A stretch of DNA of 64,000 nucleotides from an uncultured Alcanivorax sp. (GTDB lineage Bacteria; Pseudomonadota; Gammaproteobacteria; Pseudomonadales; Alcanivoracaceae). The position numbers and the translations under genes are program-made. Where the stretch lies: assembly GCF_947258575.1 (NCBI RefSeq), contig NZ_CAMYIV010000010.1, positions 236,814 to 300,813 of the forward strand. Direction: 5' to 3'. Of this stretch, positions 36,076 through 44,594 are shown one piece after another (within the stretch, counting starts at the first letter, position 1; each line of letters starts with the position of its first letter). Under the pieces are notes generated by a model. It saw only the letters and a program-made list of their open reading frames with translations. It made no database searches and was not told the origin of the DNA.

Positions 36076-36885
36076 TCAGGGGTTCAGGTATTCATCGCGC
36101 ACAATGCCATCGAGTTTTTCATAGGGAATCGTCAACTCCGGCTGCCCCATGGCGTAAGGGGCAATGTGGTAGACATTGTAGTGCAGCACCAGGCCGCCCT
36201 TGCCGAAGTAGACATTGTCGGTGCGATCGAAGGGCCAGCTGTCGCGAAAGGTCTGGTCCAGCTTTTCCTTGTCCAGCCATTGCTGGTGCTGGTTTCGGGC
36301 CAGCTCCCAGAACGCCTGTTGTTTACCGGGTTCCAGCAGGTCAGCAAGGGCCAGTTTTTGCTTGCGGGCCAGGTCCCAGTGAAAGTACTGCACGCCGGGC
36401 TGGCCATGGGCGCCACCGGTGTATTCGTAGCTGTCCATGCGCAGGGTGAGCAGGTCGCCCCGGCGGGTCTGGCGCTTGATGGTGGCATTCAGCTCCCAGC
36501 CTTGTTGGGACGCCATGGCCATGTCTGACGCATCGGCGAGGAAGGCATCTACCAGGCTTTCGATGGTGCCGTCATGGGGAGTGCTACCCTGGTTCTGAAC
36601 GAGCATGCCGGCAAGTTGGGTGGTGATCGCGTCGTTGAGGGTCGGCTGGTTTTCAAAGGTTGGCCAGGCCAGATCCACTTTCGGGCAGCCGTCGCCCTGG
36701 CATTGTTCATCCGTTTTTTCCAGGGTATGGAGAACGCGCACCAGCTCACCGGTATGCCCCTGCCCGTCACCAGACTGTGGGTCGGCGGTGCCCTGCTGCG
36801 CGCCAGCCGGGTCGGTATCCTGATTGTTGTTATCACAACCTGCCAGCAGTGCGGCTGCGAGCAGGAACACAAATGTCATGCGCAT
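36076..36885 (-). CDS. DUF3298/RsiV-like lipoprotein
   Basis: 269 residues from ATG 36885 (ribosome site GAAAGG). The signal peptide MRMTFVFLLAAALLAGC ends in a lipobox, so the protein is lipidated. The C-terminal region TRRGDLLTLRMDSYEYTGGAHGQPGVQYFHWDL ... LVLHYNVYHIAPYAMGQPELTIPYEKL is the DUF3298 pattern found in RsiV-type proteins, some of which bind lysozyme. Here there is no sigma factor beside it, so an anti-sigma role is not supported. Confidence 0.82.
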   Translation of the reverse strand: MRMTFVFLLAAALLAGCDNNNQDTDPAGAQQGTADPQSGDGQGHTGELVRVLHTLEKTDEQCQGDGCPKVDLAWPTFENQPTLNDAITTQLAGMLVQNQGSTPHDGTIESLVDAFLADASDMAMASQQGWELNATIKRQTRRGDLLTLRMDSYEYTGGAHGQPGVQYFHWDLARKQKLALADLLEPGKQQAFWELARNQHQQWLDKEKLDQTFRDSWPFDRTDNVYFGKGGLVLHYNVYHIAPYAMGQPELTIPYEKLDGIVRDEYLNP

Positions 36886-36959
36886 GAGATAGCCTTTCGG
36901 AAAATTCGGGATGCGGGCATTTAACGGCAGGCGCCTTGCCTTTTGCAACCATGGACCTG

Positions 36960-37258
36960 GCAGGCTACTGAAAAACCCGTTGCATGCTCAGCGTGGCCTG
37001 AAGTGTGCAGCTGTTGTGTCTTGTCTTGACGGGCAGGGTGGCTCCCTTTCCTAGAGACAAGGCGCAGCAGATGTACGCTTCAGGCCGCGCCCTTCGGGTC
37101 TTCCAGGCTGGCCCGTACTCGTCGTTGCCGTTCTTTGAAGGTAGAAGGATCGACAGGCAACCAGCATGCCATCAAAATTGCGCCCTCTGTGCCCTGCGGG
37201 TATAGATTACGAGCCAGCCTGAAAGACTGAGCACGCAACGGGTTTTTCAGTAGCCTGC
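36960..37258. mobile_element. 299-bp MITE-like element with 32-bp terminal inverted repeats
   Basis: The left end GCAGGCTACTGAAAAACCCG continues to 36991, and the right end (37227-37258) is its reverse complement with one mismatch in 32. The interior has no transposase and no credible gene. No clear target duplication was seen. It lies in the promoter region of ytoQ, ending 46 bases before that start codon. Probably a non-autonomous derivative of an insertion sequence located elsewhere. Confidence 0.75.
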
Positions 37259-37304
37259 TATGCTGGCCGGGCTTACTGACACTGTTATTGATGGGAGAAA
37301 TGCA

Positions 37305-37751
37305 ATGAGCTTCTGGACGGTTTACCTTTCCGGGGAAATCCACACCGATTGGCGCGAGCGGATCATTCAGGGGTGTGCCGAGAAAGAACTGGATATCGAA
37401 TTTAGCGGTCCGGTGACCGATCACGAAGCCAGCGACAAGGTGGGAGTGAATATTCTCGGCGCGGAAGAAAAGCGCTTCTGGGAAGACCGCCTGGGTGCCG
37501 GAATCAACGGCATCCGAACTCGCAAGCTGATCGATGAGGCAGATCTGGTTATTGTCCGTTTCGGCCCCAAATACAAGCAGTGGAATGCGGCCTTTGATGC
37601 GGGTTACACCGCTGCTCTGGGCACGCCCATGATCATTCTTCACGATGAAGAACACGACCATCCCCTCAAGGAAGTGGATGCCGCCGCCGATGCCGTGGCG
37701 CGCACTCCCGAGCAGGTGGTGGAGATGCTGGTTTACATCCTCAACGCCTGA
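37305..37751 (+). CDS. ytoQ: YtoQ-family protein
   Basis: 148 residues from ATG 37305 with GGGAGAAA before it; family members begin with the same FWTVYLSGEIHTDWRERI. Other motifs are SGPVTDHEASDKVG and VIVRFGPKYKQWNAAFDAGYTAALG, a pattern like nucleoside 2-deoxyribosyltransferases. The function is not established. The MITE-like element upstream may affect its expression. Confidence 0.85.
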   Translation: MSFWTVYLSGEIHTDWRERIIQGCAEKELDIEFSGPVTDHEASDKVGVNILGAEEKRFWEDRLGAGINGIRTRKLIDEADLVIVRFGPKYKQWNAAFDAGYTAALGTPMIILHDEEHDHPLKEVDAAADAVARTPEQVVEMLVYILNA

Positions 37752-37894
37752 CGGGGCGCGGGGTCAGAGCTTCCTGGCAATGGTCAGTTCGGGCCCCGTT
37801 TTACCCCATTTTTCATCTCCTCAGGAGCATTTCCTGTGTTCTGCTTGTCCTATCGGATGACAGGCATTAACAGGCAATACTAAGGAGTGCTCCG

Positions 37895-38371
37895 ATGACA
37901 CACCGTTTACTCGCCGCCGCCGCATTCATGTTGGTAACCACGGCCACCTCCTGGGCGGACACCCAAGGGGTGCCCAATGTGAAGACCCCGGACCCGGATA
38001 AAGTCGCCGTGCAGATGGAAGACACCCTGGAGGATATTCAGGAATTCACGGTGGAACAGAAAAACGATGCCATGCGCACTGCCCGCCATGCGCTGGATGA
38101 TCTGGATCGGCAGATCACGCTGCTGCAGAGCGAAATTGACAGCGGCTGGAAAGAGCTTTCCCAGCAGGCCCGCCTGGACAAACAGTCCGCCATGGCAGCC
38201 CTGAAAGAGCAACGCGCGGAGCTGGAAACCCGTTACCAGGCATTGCAGCAGGCCGGTGCGGATAACTGGGAAGCTGCCAAGGCGAAATTTTCCCAAGGTT
38301 GGGAAGCCGCCAAACAGAGCTGGCAGGCGTTGAATGCGCCCGTGGCTGAAGGCACGGATAATCCTGAGTAA
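37895..38371 (+). CDS. Periplasmic coiled-coil protein, unknown
   Basis: 158 residues. Signal peptide to about TSWA. From about 45 to 145 it is a long charged helix (ALDDLDRQITLLQSEIDSGWKEL ... AALKEQRAELETRYQAL) followed by short NWEAAKAKFSQGWEAAKQSW repeats, in the style of sll1863-like stress proteins. TAAGGAG precedes the ATG. Next to a STAS-like protein in the same direction. Confidence 0.7.
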   Translation: MTHRLLAAAAFMLVTTATSWADTQGVPNVKTPDPDKVAVQMEDTLEDIQEFTVEQKNDAMRTARHALDDLDRQITLLQSEIDSGWKELSQQARLDKQSAMAALKEQRAELETRYQALQQAGADNWEAAKAKFSQGWEAAKQSWQALNAPVAEGTDNPE

Positions 38372-38407
38372 AACTGAGGGCCGTGCAGCACACAAGGAGG
38401 AGCTGGC

Positions 38408-38770
38408 ATGCTGACGTTGATTCCGTTCGAGGATGACCGGGTGGTTGGGGCAAGAATTTCCGGCAAGATCACTCGCCCGGAATTCGATGCGGTGGCAGAG
38501 GCTCTGGAAGCGGCGCTGGCGAAACACGACAAGGTGCGCTTCTATGCGGAAATGGAGACCTTTGGTGGTGTCGCCATGGATGCTCTGTTCCAGGACCTGA
38601 AGTTCGGTTTGCGTCACTGGCAACAGTTCGAGCGTGAGGCCGTGGTCACCGATCGGGACTGGATGCGGCGTCTGGCGCTGCTGGCCGACAAGCTGTTGCC
38701 TTCCATCGACGTAAAGGTTTTTGCCGGTGATGATGTGGACAGTGCCAGGGCATGGATCTGCGCGGACTGA
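38408..38770 (+). CDS. SpoIIAA-like (STAS-related) small protein
   Basis: 120 residues. The pattern GKITRPEFDAVAEALEAALAKHDKVRFYAEMETFGG followed by REAVVTDRDWMRRLA is that of the SpoIIAA-like family (PF11964). Such proteins adopt a STAS-like fold with a possible lipid-binding role; a function is not established. AAGGAGGAG is a strong ribosome site. It follows the coiled-coil gene by 36 bases. Confidence 0.82.
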   Translation: MLTLIPFEDDRVVGARISGKITRPEFDAVAEALEAALAKHDKVRFYAEMETFGGVAMDALFQDLKFGLRHWQQFEREAVVTDRDWMRRLALLADKLLPSIDVKVFAGDDVDSARAWICAD

Positions 38771-39006
38771 TCGCACCATTTTGTTGCCGCACCCGCAGAT
38801 AAAAAAGAAGGGCCATCCGGCCCTTCGTTGATTTCTCCTTCCTGTGCATCCGGCAGGCGCACCTGCAGGTCCTCGAATTCGTCCAGCGCCTGGCGCCAGT
38901 CCATACGGGGCCGGGTCTGTTCCCTGGCGGTTTGATGAGCGCCGCCCTTGCGCATCAGTGGATCCATTGCCGCCCAGTTGCGCAGCGGTTTGGGGCCTTT
39001 TGCCAT
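38614..39006 (-). CDS. Small basic protein gene, 3' part antisense to the SpoIIAA-like gene
   Basis: The start MAKGPKPLRNWAAMDPLMRKGGAHQ is preceded by AAAAAGGA at good distance and looks like a real conserved small protein. About 65 residues in, a minus-strand terminator lies inside the frame, and no stop codon occurs before it. The frame then runs antisense over the SpoIIAA-like gene to 130 residues. The true end is unclear: either the C-terminal half is not made, or the terminator is leaky. Function unknown. Confidence 0.45.
   Translation of the reverse strand: MAKGPKPLRNWAAMDPLMRKGGAHQTAREQTRPRMDWRQALDEFEDLQVRLPDAQEGEINEGPDGPSFLSAGAATKWCDQSAQIHALALSTSSPAKTFTSMEGNSLSASSARRRIQSRSVTTASRSNCCQ
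38796..38825 (-). terminator. Terminator oriented to the left, inside the minus-strand small gene
   Basis: Stem AAGGGCC/GGCCCTT with a 4-base loop, followed on the minus strand by CTTTTTTAT. On the plus strand it lies just after the SpoIIAA-like gene but lacks a T-run there, so its strong direction is leftward. Confidence 0.75.
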
Positions 39007-39339
39007 TGCCGTTTTCCTTTTTAAGTCAGACAGTTGCTGTCTGGTAGTGGAAATCCTCCCGTATCAGTCTGGCTGCATCTGGAAGGCGGCGCGATATTAC
39101 GCCGCGGCTGCGCGATTCACTAGCGTCGGCAGATAAAAAAAGCGTTATAAATAATGGCTGACAGGGTTGTCAGCCGCTTGCCGCCCGAGGCCGCCGTGGC
39201 GGGCCATCCGGGCCGAGGATTTTTGGCCTGTGAGGGAGGTGGTACCGGTCTTCGGTTATGGGGATACTGGACGTTCCCGGCCGACAGGCCACGCCTGGCC
39301 ACTATCTACCGCCGGGCCGACCAAGGAAGAGGATAGCCA
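39007..39339. other. 333-bp non-coding stretch with two small hairpins
   Basis: Holds the start-side region of the minus-strand small gene, the hairpin CAGACAG-TTG-CTGTCTG (39028-39044) and the hairpin GGCTGACA-GGGT-TGTCAGCC (39152-39171) after an AT-rich AAAAAAAGCGTTATAAATAATGG string. The latter could hold a promoter for the next gene. No conserved gene seen. Confidence 0.45.
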
Positions 39340-40458
39340 ATGACAGGGGTGTCACCGGCAGAGCGGCGCAGGATCAGTCTGACGGCAATCGGCGAGTTTC
39401 TGCTGGTAGTCTTGTTTGTTGTCAGCCTGCCGGTGCTGTTTATCTGGACCCTGTGGTTGTTCTGGGCTGTGCTGGCCGCCGCCCTTGTAGTGGGTTTGCT
39501 GGTGCGCGGTCTGGCATTGCTGTTAATGGGGACGGAGCGTCGTGGCCATACCCTGGCGACCCTGATTGTTACCTTCAGCCTTCTCACTATCGCCGTTGCC
39601 TTCCCCATTTACTACCTGATCTACAAGGTAGAGGCGGACCCGCCTCTGTTACCCAATGTGGTGCTCACCAATGGAGAAAAGACGGTAGTTTTCCAGGGTA
39701 TGGTTCATGTGGGCATGGAAAGTTTCTTTAAATCCGTGGTCTATGACCTGGAATCCGCCATGCAGTCCGGCTATCGACTCTACTACGAAGGCATTCAGTC
39801 TTCGCCGGGGGAGGGGGACGATTGGTACAACGCCAATCAGGCTGGTGGCGGTGACCTGGCGGAGCATTTCAAGGCATTGGCGGATGCTTGTGGTGTGACG
39901 TTTCAGATGGACTATTTCTCGCTGATGGAGGAGTCCGCCCGGCGCAATCCTGGCCGTCATGTGGTGGCCGACGTGACGACCCTGGATATGAAGCAGGAAT
40001 ACCAGCGTCTGATCATGAACGATCCGGAATTCGATGAACGCATGCGCCGCCGCGGCAAGCTCCCCACGCCTCGCCCACCGAATCTGGTGGACCGTCTTCT
40101 GGACTGGCATGGTCAGGCCAACGATTCCCAGCGGGAACTGATCGGTGTGCTGTGCCGGGGTTTTATTTCCATTGCGCTTGATGAAGATAATATCCGTGAC
40201 CGGGATCTGGACAAGGTGGTGCTGGATTTCCGCAATCGCAAGCTGGTGGAGCGGCTGCTGGCAGATCCGGCAAACAAGATCTACATCACCTATGGCGCGG
40301 CGCACCTTCCCGGCGTAGTTGCCTTGCTTCGCGAACAGGATCCCGACTGGCAGATTCTCTCGGTAAAATGGGTGCGGGGGCTGGCGACGCCGGAAAACTG
40401 GGAGGGTTCCCTGGATATTCCGTTACTACCGGTACAGGCGGATAGTGGCAGCAATTAA
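39340..40458 (+). CDS. Membrane protein with a TraB/TIKI-like domain
   Basis: 372 residues. Three hydrophobic segments (about 15-35, 37-62, 72-95) are followed by a globular part. That part has two Gly-x-x-His motifs, GMVH (120-123) and GAAH (319-322), a Glu in LYYEGI (150) and an Arg in RNRKLVE (298-304). Paired GxxH with conserved Glu and Arg are the hallmark of the TraB/PrgY/TIKI superfamily, which includes metal-dependent peptidases. The membrane-first layout is unusual among those I know. Function not known. Convergent with recG with six bases between them. Confidence 0.6.
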   Translation: MTGVSPAERRRISLTAIGEFLLVVLFVVSLPVLFIWTLWLFWAVLAAALVVGLLVRGLALLLMGTERRGHTLATLIVTFSLLTIAVAFPIYYLIYKVEADPPLLPNVVLTNGEKTVVFQGMVHVGMESFFKSVVYDLESAMQSGYRLYYEGIQSSPGEGDDWYNANQAGGGDLAEHFKALADACGVTFQMDYFSLMEESARRNPGRHVVADVTTLDMKQEYQRLIMNDPEFDERMRRRGKLPTPRPPNLVDRLLDWHGQANDSQRELIGVLCRGFISIALDEDNIRDRDLDKVVLDFRNRKLVERLLADPANKIYITYGAAHLPGVVALLREQDPDWQILSVKWVRGLATPENWEGSLDIPLLPVQADSGSN

Positions 40459-40464
40459 GCACGC

Positions 40465-42552
40465 TCAGATATCTGCGTAATCCTGCCCGCCCTTGAGCCA
40501 GCGACGCAGTAGCGGCTCCACGCTTGCCGGGCAACGTTGCAACAGACTGTCTGCCACGTCCCGGGCGGGCTCCATCAGCGCTTCATCGCGCATCAGATCA
40601 GCAATGCGAAAGGCCATATCGCCGGTCTGGCGGGTGCCCAGCCACTCGCCGGGACCGCGCAATTTCAGATCTTCCTCGGCAATCACAAAGCCGTCGGTGG
40701 TGTCGCGCATCACTGCCAGGCGTCGTTTGGCGGTGAGCGACAGGGGCGTCTGGTAGAGCAGCAGGCAATAACTTTGCTCGCCGCCCCGGCCCACTCGACC
40801 ACGCAGCTGATGGAGCTGGGCAAGGCCCAGCCGTTCCGCATTTTCCATCACCATCAGGGTGGCGTTGGGCACATCCACGCCCACCTCGATGACGGTGGTG
40901 GCCACCAGTAGTTGGGCCTCGCCACTGGCAAAACGGGCCATGCGTTCGGCCTTTTCCTTTGCCTTCATGCGGCCGTGTACCAGCTCCACGGTGAGATCGG
41001 GCAGGGCGGCCTGCAGCTCTGTGAATGACGCTTCCGCCGCCCTGGCCTGAATTTCCTCGGACTCCTCAATCAGCGGGCATACCCAGTAGGCTTGCGTACC
41101 CTGCTGGCAGGCGTCGTTGATGCGCTCGATCACCTGGGGGCGGCGCCCTTCCGGCAGCACCAGGGTGTCGATGGGTTTACGCCCGGGGGGCATTTCATCG
41201 ATCACCGAGGTATCCAGATCACCGTAGACGCTCATGGCCAGGGTACGGGGGATCGGCGTGGCGGTGAGCACCAGTTGGTGGGGCACCTGGATGCCATGGC
41301 GGGTATCGAAGCGGCCTTTTTCGCGCAGGGCCAGGCGCTGTTGCACGCCGAAGCGGTGCTGTTCATCGATGATGGTCAGGCCCAGGCGATGGAACTGCAC
41401 CGCCTCCTGGAACAGGGCATGGGTACCCACCACGATAGGGGCGCGGCCATCAGCCAGCGCCGCCTGGGTGTCCCGGCGGGCCTTGGCCCCCAGGCTGCCA
41501 GCCAGCCAGTGCACCTCAATGCCCAGCGGCGCCAGCCAGTGGTGGAAGTTGTCCCGATGCTGCTCGGCGAGCAGTTCCGTGGGCGCCATCAGCGCCACCT
41601 GGTAGCCGGATTCAATAGCGGCCAGCGCTGCAGCCGCGGCGACCAGGGTCTTACCCGAGCCCACATCCCCCTGTACCAGTCGTAGCATGGGGTGGGGCTG
41701 GCCCATATCGCCAAGCAACTCTCCAATCACCCGCTGCTGGGCCCCGGTGAGGGTGAAGGGCAGGCTGGCCTGTAGTTGTTGGAATAAATCATCCGCGTGC
41801 AGGCGCGGGGCGTGGAAGGCTTTCTGACCCGCCCGTTTCTGCAGCATGCCCAGCTGGTGGGCCACCATCTCTTCCATGACCAGTCGCTTTACTGCCGGGT
41901 GCTTGCCGTCCAGCAGCAGGTTGACCGGATCATCCGGGCGCGGGTTGTGCAGCTTGCTCAGCGCGTCGGTGAGTGACGGCAGGCCGCGTTGATCCAGCAG
42001 CTCCCCGGGGATCAGTTCCGCCGGCGGGTGACCCTGCAGGTACTGCAGGGCCTGACCGGCCAGGTTGCGCAGCAGTTTCTGGCTGACACCTTCGGTGGTG
42101 GGATAAACAGGAGTCAGTGCTTTTTCCAGCGGAGGCAGGCTGGTGCCGATTTGATATTCGGGGTGATAAAACTCCAGCCCGGCGGCCCCGGGGCGCGGTT
42201 CGCCATACACGCGAATGGGCTTGCCCCGTTCCATGTTGTTCTTCTGCGCGGCGCTGAAATGATAAAAGCGCAGGGTCACCATGCCGGTGCCATCGGCCAC
42301 CTTGCACAGCAACGAGCGCCGGCGCCCGAATACCACATCCGCCGCCATCACTTCGCCTTCGATGACCACCCCGGTTTCCGGGCGCAGGCTGCCGATGGGG
42401 GTAATCCGGGTGCGGTCTTCGTAGCGGAACGGCAGATGGAACAGCACATCCTCCAGGTTGTGCAGGCCCAGCTTGGCCAGCCGTTCGGCAGCAGCGGGCC
42501 CGACGCCTTTCAGGCGGGTGATGGGTAGGGATGCGAGATTGTCACCGGACAT
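40465..42552 (-). CDS. recG: ATP-dependent DNA helicase RecG
   Basis: 695 residues. Wedge domain with OB fold at the N-terminus, then helicase motifs: Walker A VQGDVGSGKTLVAAAAALAA, DEQHRFGVQQR (motif II variant), TATPIPRTLAMSVYGDLD, and motif VI QLRGRVGRGGEQSYCLLLY. RecG remodels stalled forks and Holliday junctions. It follows oxyR on the same strand, as in Pseudomonas. Confidence 0.97.
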   Translation of the reverse strand: MSGDNLASLPITRLKGVGPAAAERLAKLGLHNLEDVLFHLPFRYEDRTRITPIGSLRPETGVVIEGEVMAADVVFGRRRSLLCKVADGTGMVTLRFYHFSAAQKNNMERGKPIRVYGEPRPGAAGLEFYHPEYQIGTSLPPLEKALTPVYPTTEGVSQKLLRNLAGQALQYLQGHPPAELIPGELLDQRGLPSLTDALSKLHNPRPDDPVNLLLDGKHPAVKRLVMEEMVAHQLGMLQKRAGQKAFHAPRLHADDLFQQLQASLPFTLTGAQQRVIGELLGDMGQPHPMLRLVQGDVGSGKTLVAAAAALAAIESGYQVALMAPTELLAEQHRDNFHHWLAPLGIEVHWLAGSLGAKARRDTQAALADGRAPIVVGTHALFQEAVQFHRLGLTIIDEQHRFGVQQRLALREKGRFDTRHGIQVPHQLVLTATPIPRTLAMSVYGDLDTSVIDEMPPGRKPIDTLVLPEGRRPQVIERINDACQQGTQAYWVCPLIEESEEIQARAAEASFTELQAALPDLTVELVHGRMKAKEKAERMARFASGEAQLLVATTVIEVGVDVPNATLMVMENAERLGLAQLHQLRGRVGRGGEQSYCLLLYQTPLSLTAKRRLAVMRDTTDGFVIAEEDLKLRGPGEWLGTRQTGDMAFRIADLMRDEALMEPARDVADSLLQRCPASVEPLLRRWLKGGQDYADI

Positions 42553-42581
42553 CAGTCAGCCGTTGATTCCTGTGCGAGTAA

Positions 42582-42638
42582 CGAGGTTCGAGTTGCGAAA
42601 AGCAAAAAGCGGTTCGGGTTTTCGCAACTCGAACCTCG
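42582..42638. repeat. Long hairpin between oxyR and recG
   Basis: CGAGGTTCGAGTTGCGAAAA pairs perfectly (20 bp) with its complement at 42619-42638 around a 17-base loop; flanking bases extend the stem with mismatches. A smaller relative, GAGTTGC ... GCAACTC, sits after purK (about 46551-46587). It splits the oxyR-recG message and may reduce recG expression or block exonucleases. Confidence 0.8.
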
Positions 42639-42652
42639 CTTCTCGTTCCTTA

Positions 42653-43555
42653 TCAGCCGGCCAGTCCTTCCTTTGGCACCGCCTGGCGTAGCACCTCGAT
42701 GGCTTTCGGCCGCGGGAAGCTGTCCCGCCAGATCAGGGCGATGGTGCGCGCCGGAACCGGGGCCTTGAAAGGGCGCACCGCGAAAGTGGCCTTGTCATAG
42801 CCATGCTGGTGGAGCGCCGAGTTGGGCAGCACGGTGATGCCCAGGCCACTGGCCACCATATGGCGGAGGGTTTCCAGGGAGCCACCTTCAATTTGTACCA
42901 GATTGCGTTGTCGCTGGGAGTCGATGGCCGGGCACAGCTCCAGCACCTGATCGCGGAAGCAGTGGCCTTCGCCCAGCAGCAGCAAGGTTTCGTCGAGCAG
43001 TTGATCCGGCGCGATTTCCGTCTGGCTGGTCCAGGGGTGATCGCCGGGCAACAGCACCGAGAAAGATTCCTCATACATGCGTGCCCGTACCAGCCCGCCG
43101 CCGGAGAAGGGCAGCGCGACGATAATGGCATCCAGGTCGCCTTGTTCCAGCTTGCGACGCAGCACGTGGGTGTAGTTTTCTTCGATGAACAGGGGCATTT
43201 CCGGGGCCGCGGCGCGAACCTTTGGCACCATGGTGGGGAACAGATAGGGGGCCACAGTAAAAATGGCGCCTACCCGTAGTGGCGACCCCAGTTGATCCTG
43301 CTGGCTCATGGCCATCTGCGTCAGCAGGTCTGCCTGTTCCAGAACCCGTTGGGCCTGGGCGACAATGGGCCCCGCCTGGGGTGTCACCACCACTTCCCGA
43401 GGGCGGCGTTCGAACAGCGGCATGCCGAGCTGGTCTTCCAGCTTCTTGATGGCTGCACTGAGGGTGGGCTGGCTCACGTTGCAGGCCTGGGCGGCGTGGC
43501 CGAAATGGCGCTCCCGGGCCAGGGCGACGAGATAGCGTAGTTCTGTTAATGTCAT
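42653..43555 (-). CDS. oxyR: OxyR, peroxide-sensing LysR regulator
   Basis: 300 residues from ATG 43555, the homologous start MTLTELRYLVALARERHFG (ATG 43576 would add seven). The redox loop GEGHCFRDQVLELC places the two sensor cysteines at 199 and 208, the same numbers as in E. coli OxyR. Disulphide formation there turns on catalase and peroxidase genes. In Pseudomonas oxyR is also followed by recG. A 7-bp repeat element lies upstream, between it and the epimerase gene. Confidence 0.96.
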   Translation of the reverse strand: MTLTELRYLVALARERHFGHAAQACNVSQPTLSAAIKKLEDQLGMPLFERRPREVVVTPQAGPIVAQAQRVLEQADLLTQMAMSQQDQLGSPLRVGAIFTVAPYLFPTMVPKVRAAAPEMPLFIEENYTHVLRRKLEQGDLDAIIVALPFSGGGLVRARMYEESFSVLLPGDHPWTSQTEIAPDQLLDETLLLLGEGHCFRDQVLELCPAIDSQRQRNLVQIEGGSLETLRHMVASGLGITVLPNSALHQHGYDKATFAVRPFKAPVPARTIALIWRDSFPRPKAIEVLRQAVPKEGLAG

Positions 43556-43605
43556 GGCACTGATTCGCTTATCCAATTACTGCTCATTGTGCCTAGAAAA
43601 AAAGG

Positions 43606-43737
43606 CAGTGAATAGTTAACAGTGAATAGTTAATAGCGTGCGAGAAAGGCTAGGGGAGTGCGGTCATGGGAGATGCGTGTGAACCTGGGATTAAGGGTGT
43701 CTTTCGCTGTTAACTATTCATTATTAACTATTAACTG
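43606..43737. repeat. Paired inverted arrays of the 7-bp repeat (copy 3) between oxyR and epimerase
   Basis: Left arm 43606-43636 (minus strand TTAACTA TTCACTG TTAACTA TTCACTG) and right arm 43710-43737 (TTAACTA TTCATTA TTAACTA TTAACTG) enclose about 73 bp. It takes up almost the entire divergent promoter space of two genes. Same design as copies 1 and 2. Confidence 0.88.
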
Positions 43738-43748
43738 GTTGTGCATTT

Positions 43749-44594
43749 ATGTCCCACATTCTGATTGCCGGTCTGGGTGACCTGGGCACCGGCCTGGCGG
43801 AGCAATTTCTGGCCGAGGGTCACCGGGTCAGCGCCATTCGACGGGGCAGCCGCTGTCCCGCCGGTGTGGAGCTATACAGCCAGGATTTGCTTGCAGGCGC
43901 CGCCATGCTGCCACCGGACCCGGTGGATCTGGTCATTATCATCATGACGCCGTCTGAATACAGCGAGGAAGGGTATCTGAAGGCCTACGTGCGGGCGCCG
44001 CAGACCCTGCTGGATGCCCTGGCGGCCCAGCAGCCGCTGCCGCCGGTGGTGTTCGTCTCCAGCACGGCGGTCTTTGGTGACGTTGAAGGCGACGTGGACG
44101 AGCTGACGCCGCCAAAGCCGTCTCGCTACAACGGCAAGGTGCTGCTGGCCGCGGAAGAGGAGCTCAGCATCCGCTCCCATTGCACAGTGGTGCGCTTCTC
44201 CGGCATCTACGGGCCGGGTCGTTATCGTCAGATCGACAAGGCGGCGCGCCTCGCCCGGGGGGAGGAGGCACTGCCTCGCGCCCAGTGGACCAATCGCATT
44301 CATCGTGACGATTGTGTGGGCTTGCTGAAGCAGGTCGCCGATGGCTGGTTGGCGGGACAGGACATGCCGCCGTTGGTGATCGGTACCGACAACGTGGGCG
44401 GACGCAATCTGGACGTGCTGCAATGGCTGGCTCAGCAACAGGGGCTGACTCTGGCGGTGCCCGGTGACGCGCCTGCTGGCAAGCGGATCCGCAGCCAGTA
44501 CATTCGCCAGGGGCATTACACCCTGCGCTATCCGGGTTATCAGGATGGGTACAGCCAAGTGCTGGCGGAAAAAGAGTGGCAGGTTAAACGTTGA
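43749..44594 (+). CDS. NAD(P)-dependent epimerase/oxidoreductase, YeeZ-like SDR
   Basis: 281 residues. N-terminal Rossmann motif ILIAGLGDLGTGLAEQFL, then VVFVSSTAVFGDVEG and a YNGKVLLAAEE segment with the Tyr-x3-Lys-like pair shifted. GIYGPGRYRQIDKAARL and WTNRIHRDDCVGLL are typical of extended SDR sugar epimerases of the YeeZ type. Substrate unknown. No pathway neighbours. Confidence 0.8.
   Translation: MSHILIAGLGDLGTGLAEQFLAEGHRVSAIRRGSRCPAGVELYSQDLLAGAAMLPPDPVDLVIIIMTPSEYSEEGYLKAYVRAPQTLLDALAAQQPLPPVVFVSSTAVFGDVEGDVDELTPPKPSRYNGKVLLAAEEELSIRSHCTVVRFSGIYGPGRYRQIDKAARLARGEEALPRAQWTNRIHRDDCVGLLKQVADGWLAGQDMPPLVIGTDNVGGRNLDVLQWLAQQQGLTLAVPGDAPAGKRIRSQYIRQGHYTLRYPGYQDGYSQVLAEKEWQVKR

Noticed and set aside
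37005..37205. Small gene inside the MITE-like element
   Set aside because: The 66-codon frame has no ribosome site, no motif and odd composition; it is best seen as chance within a non-coding element.
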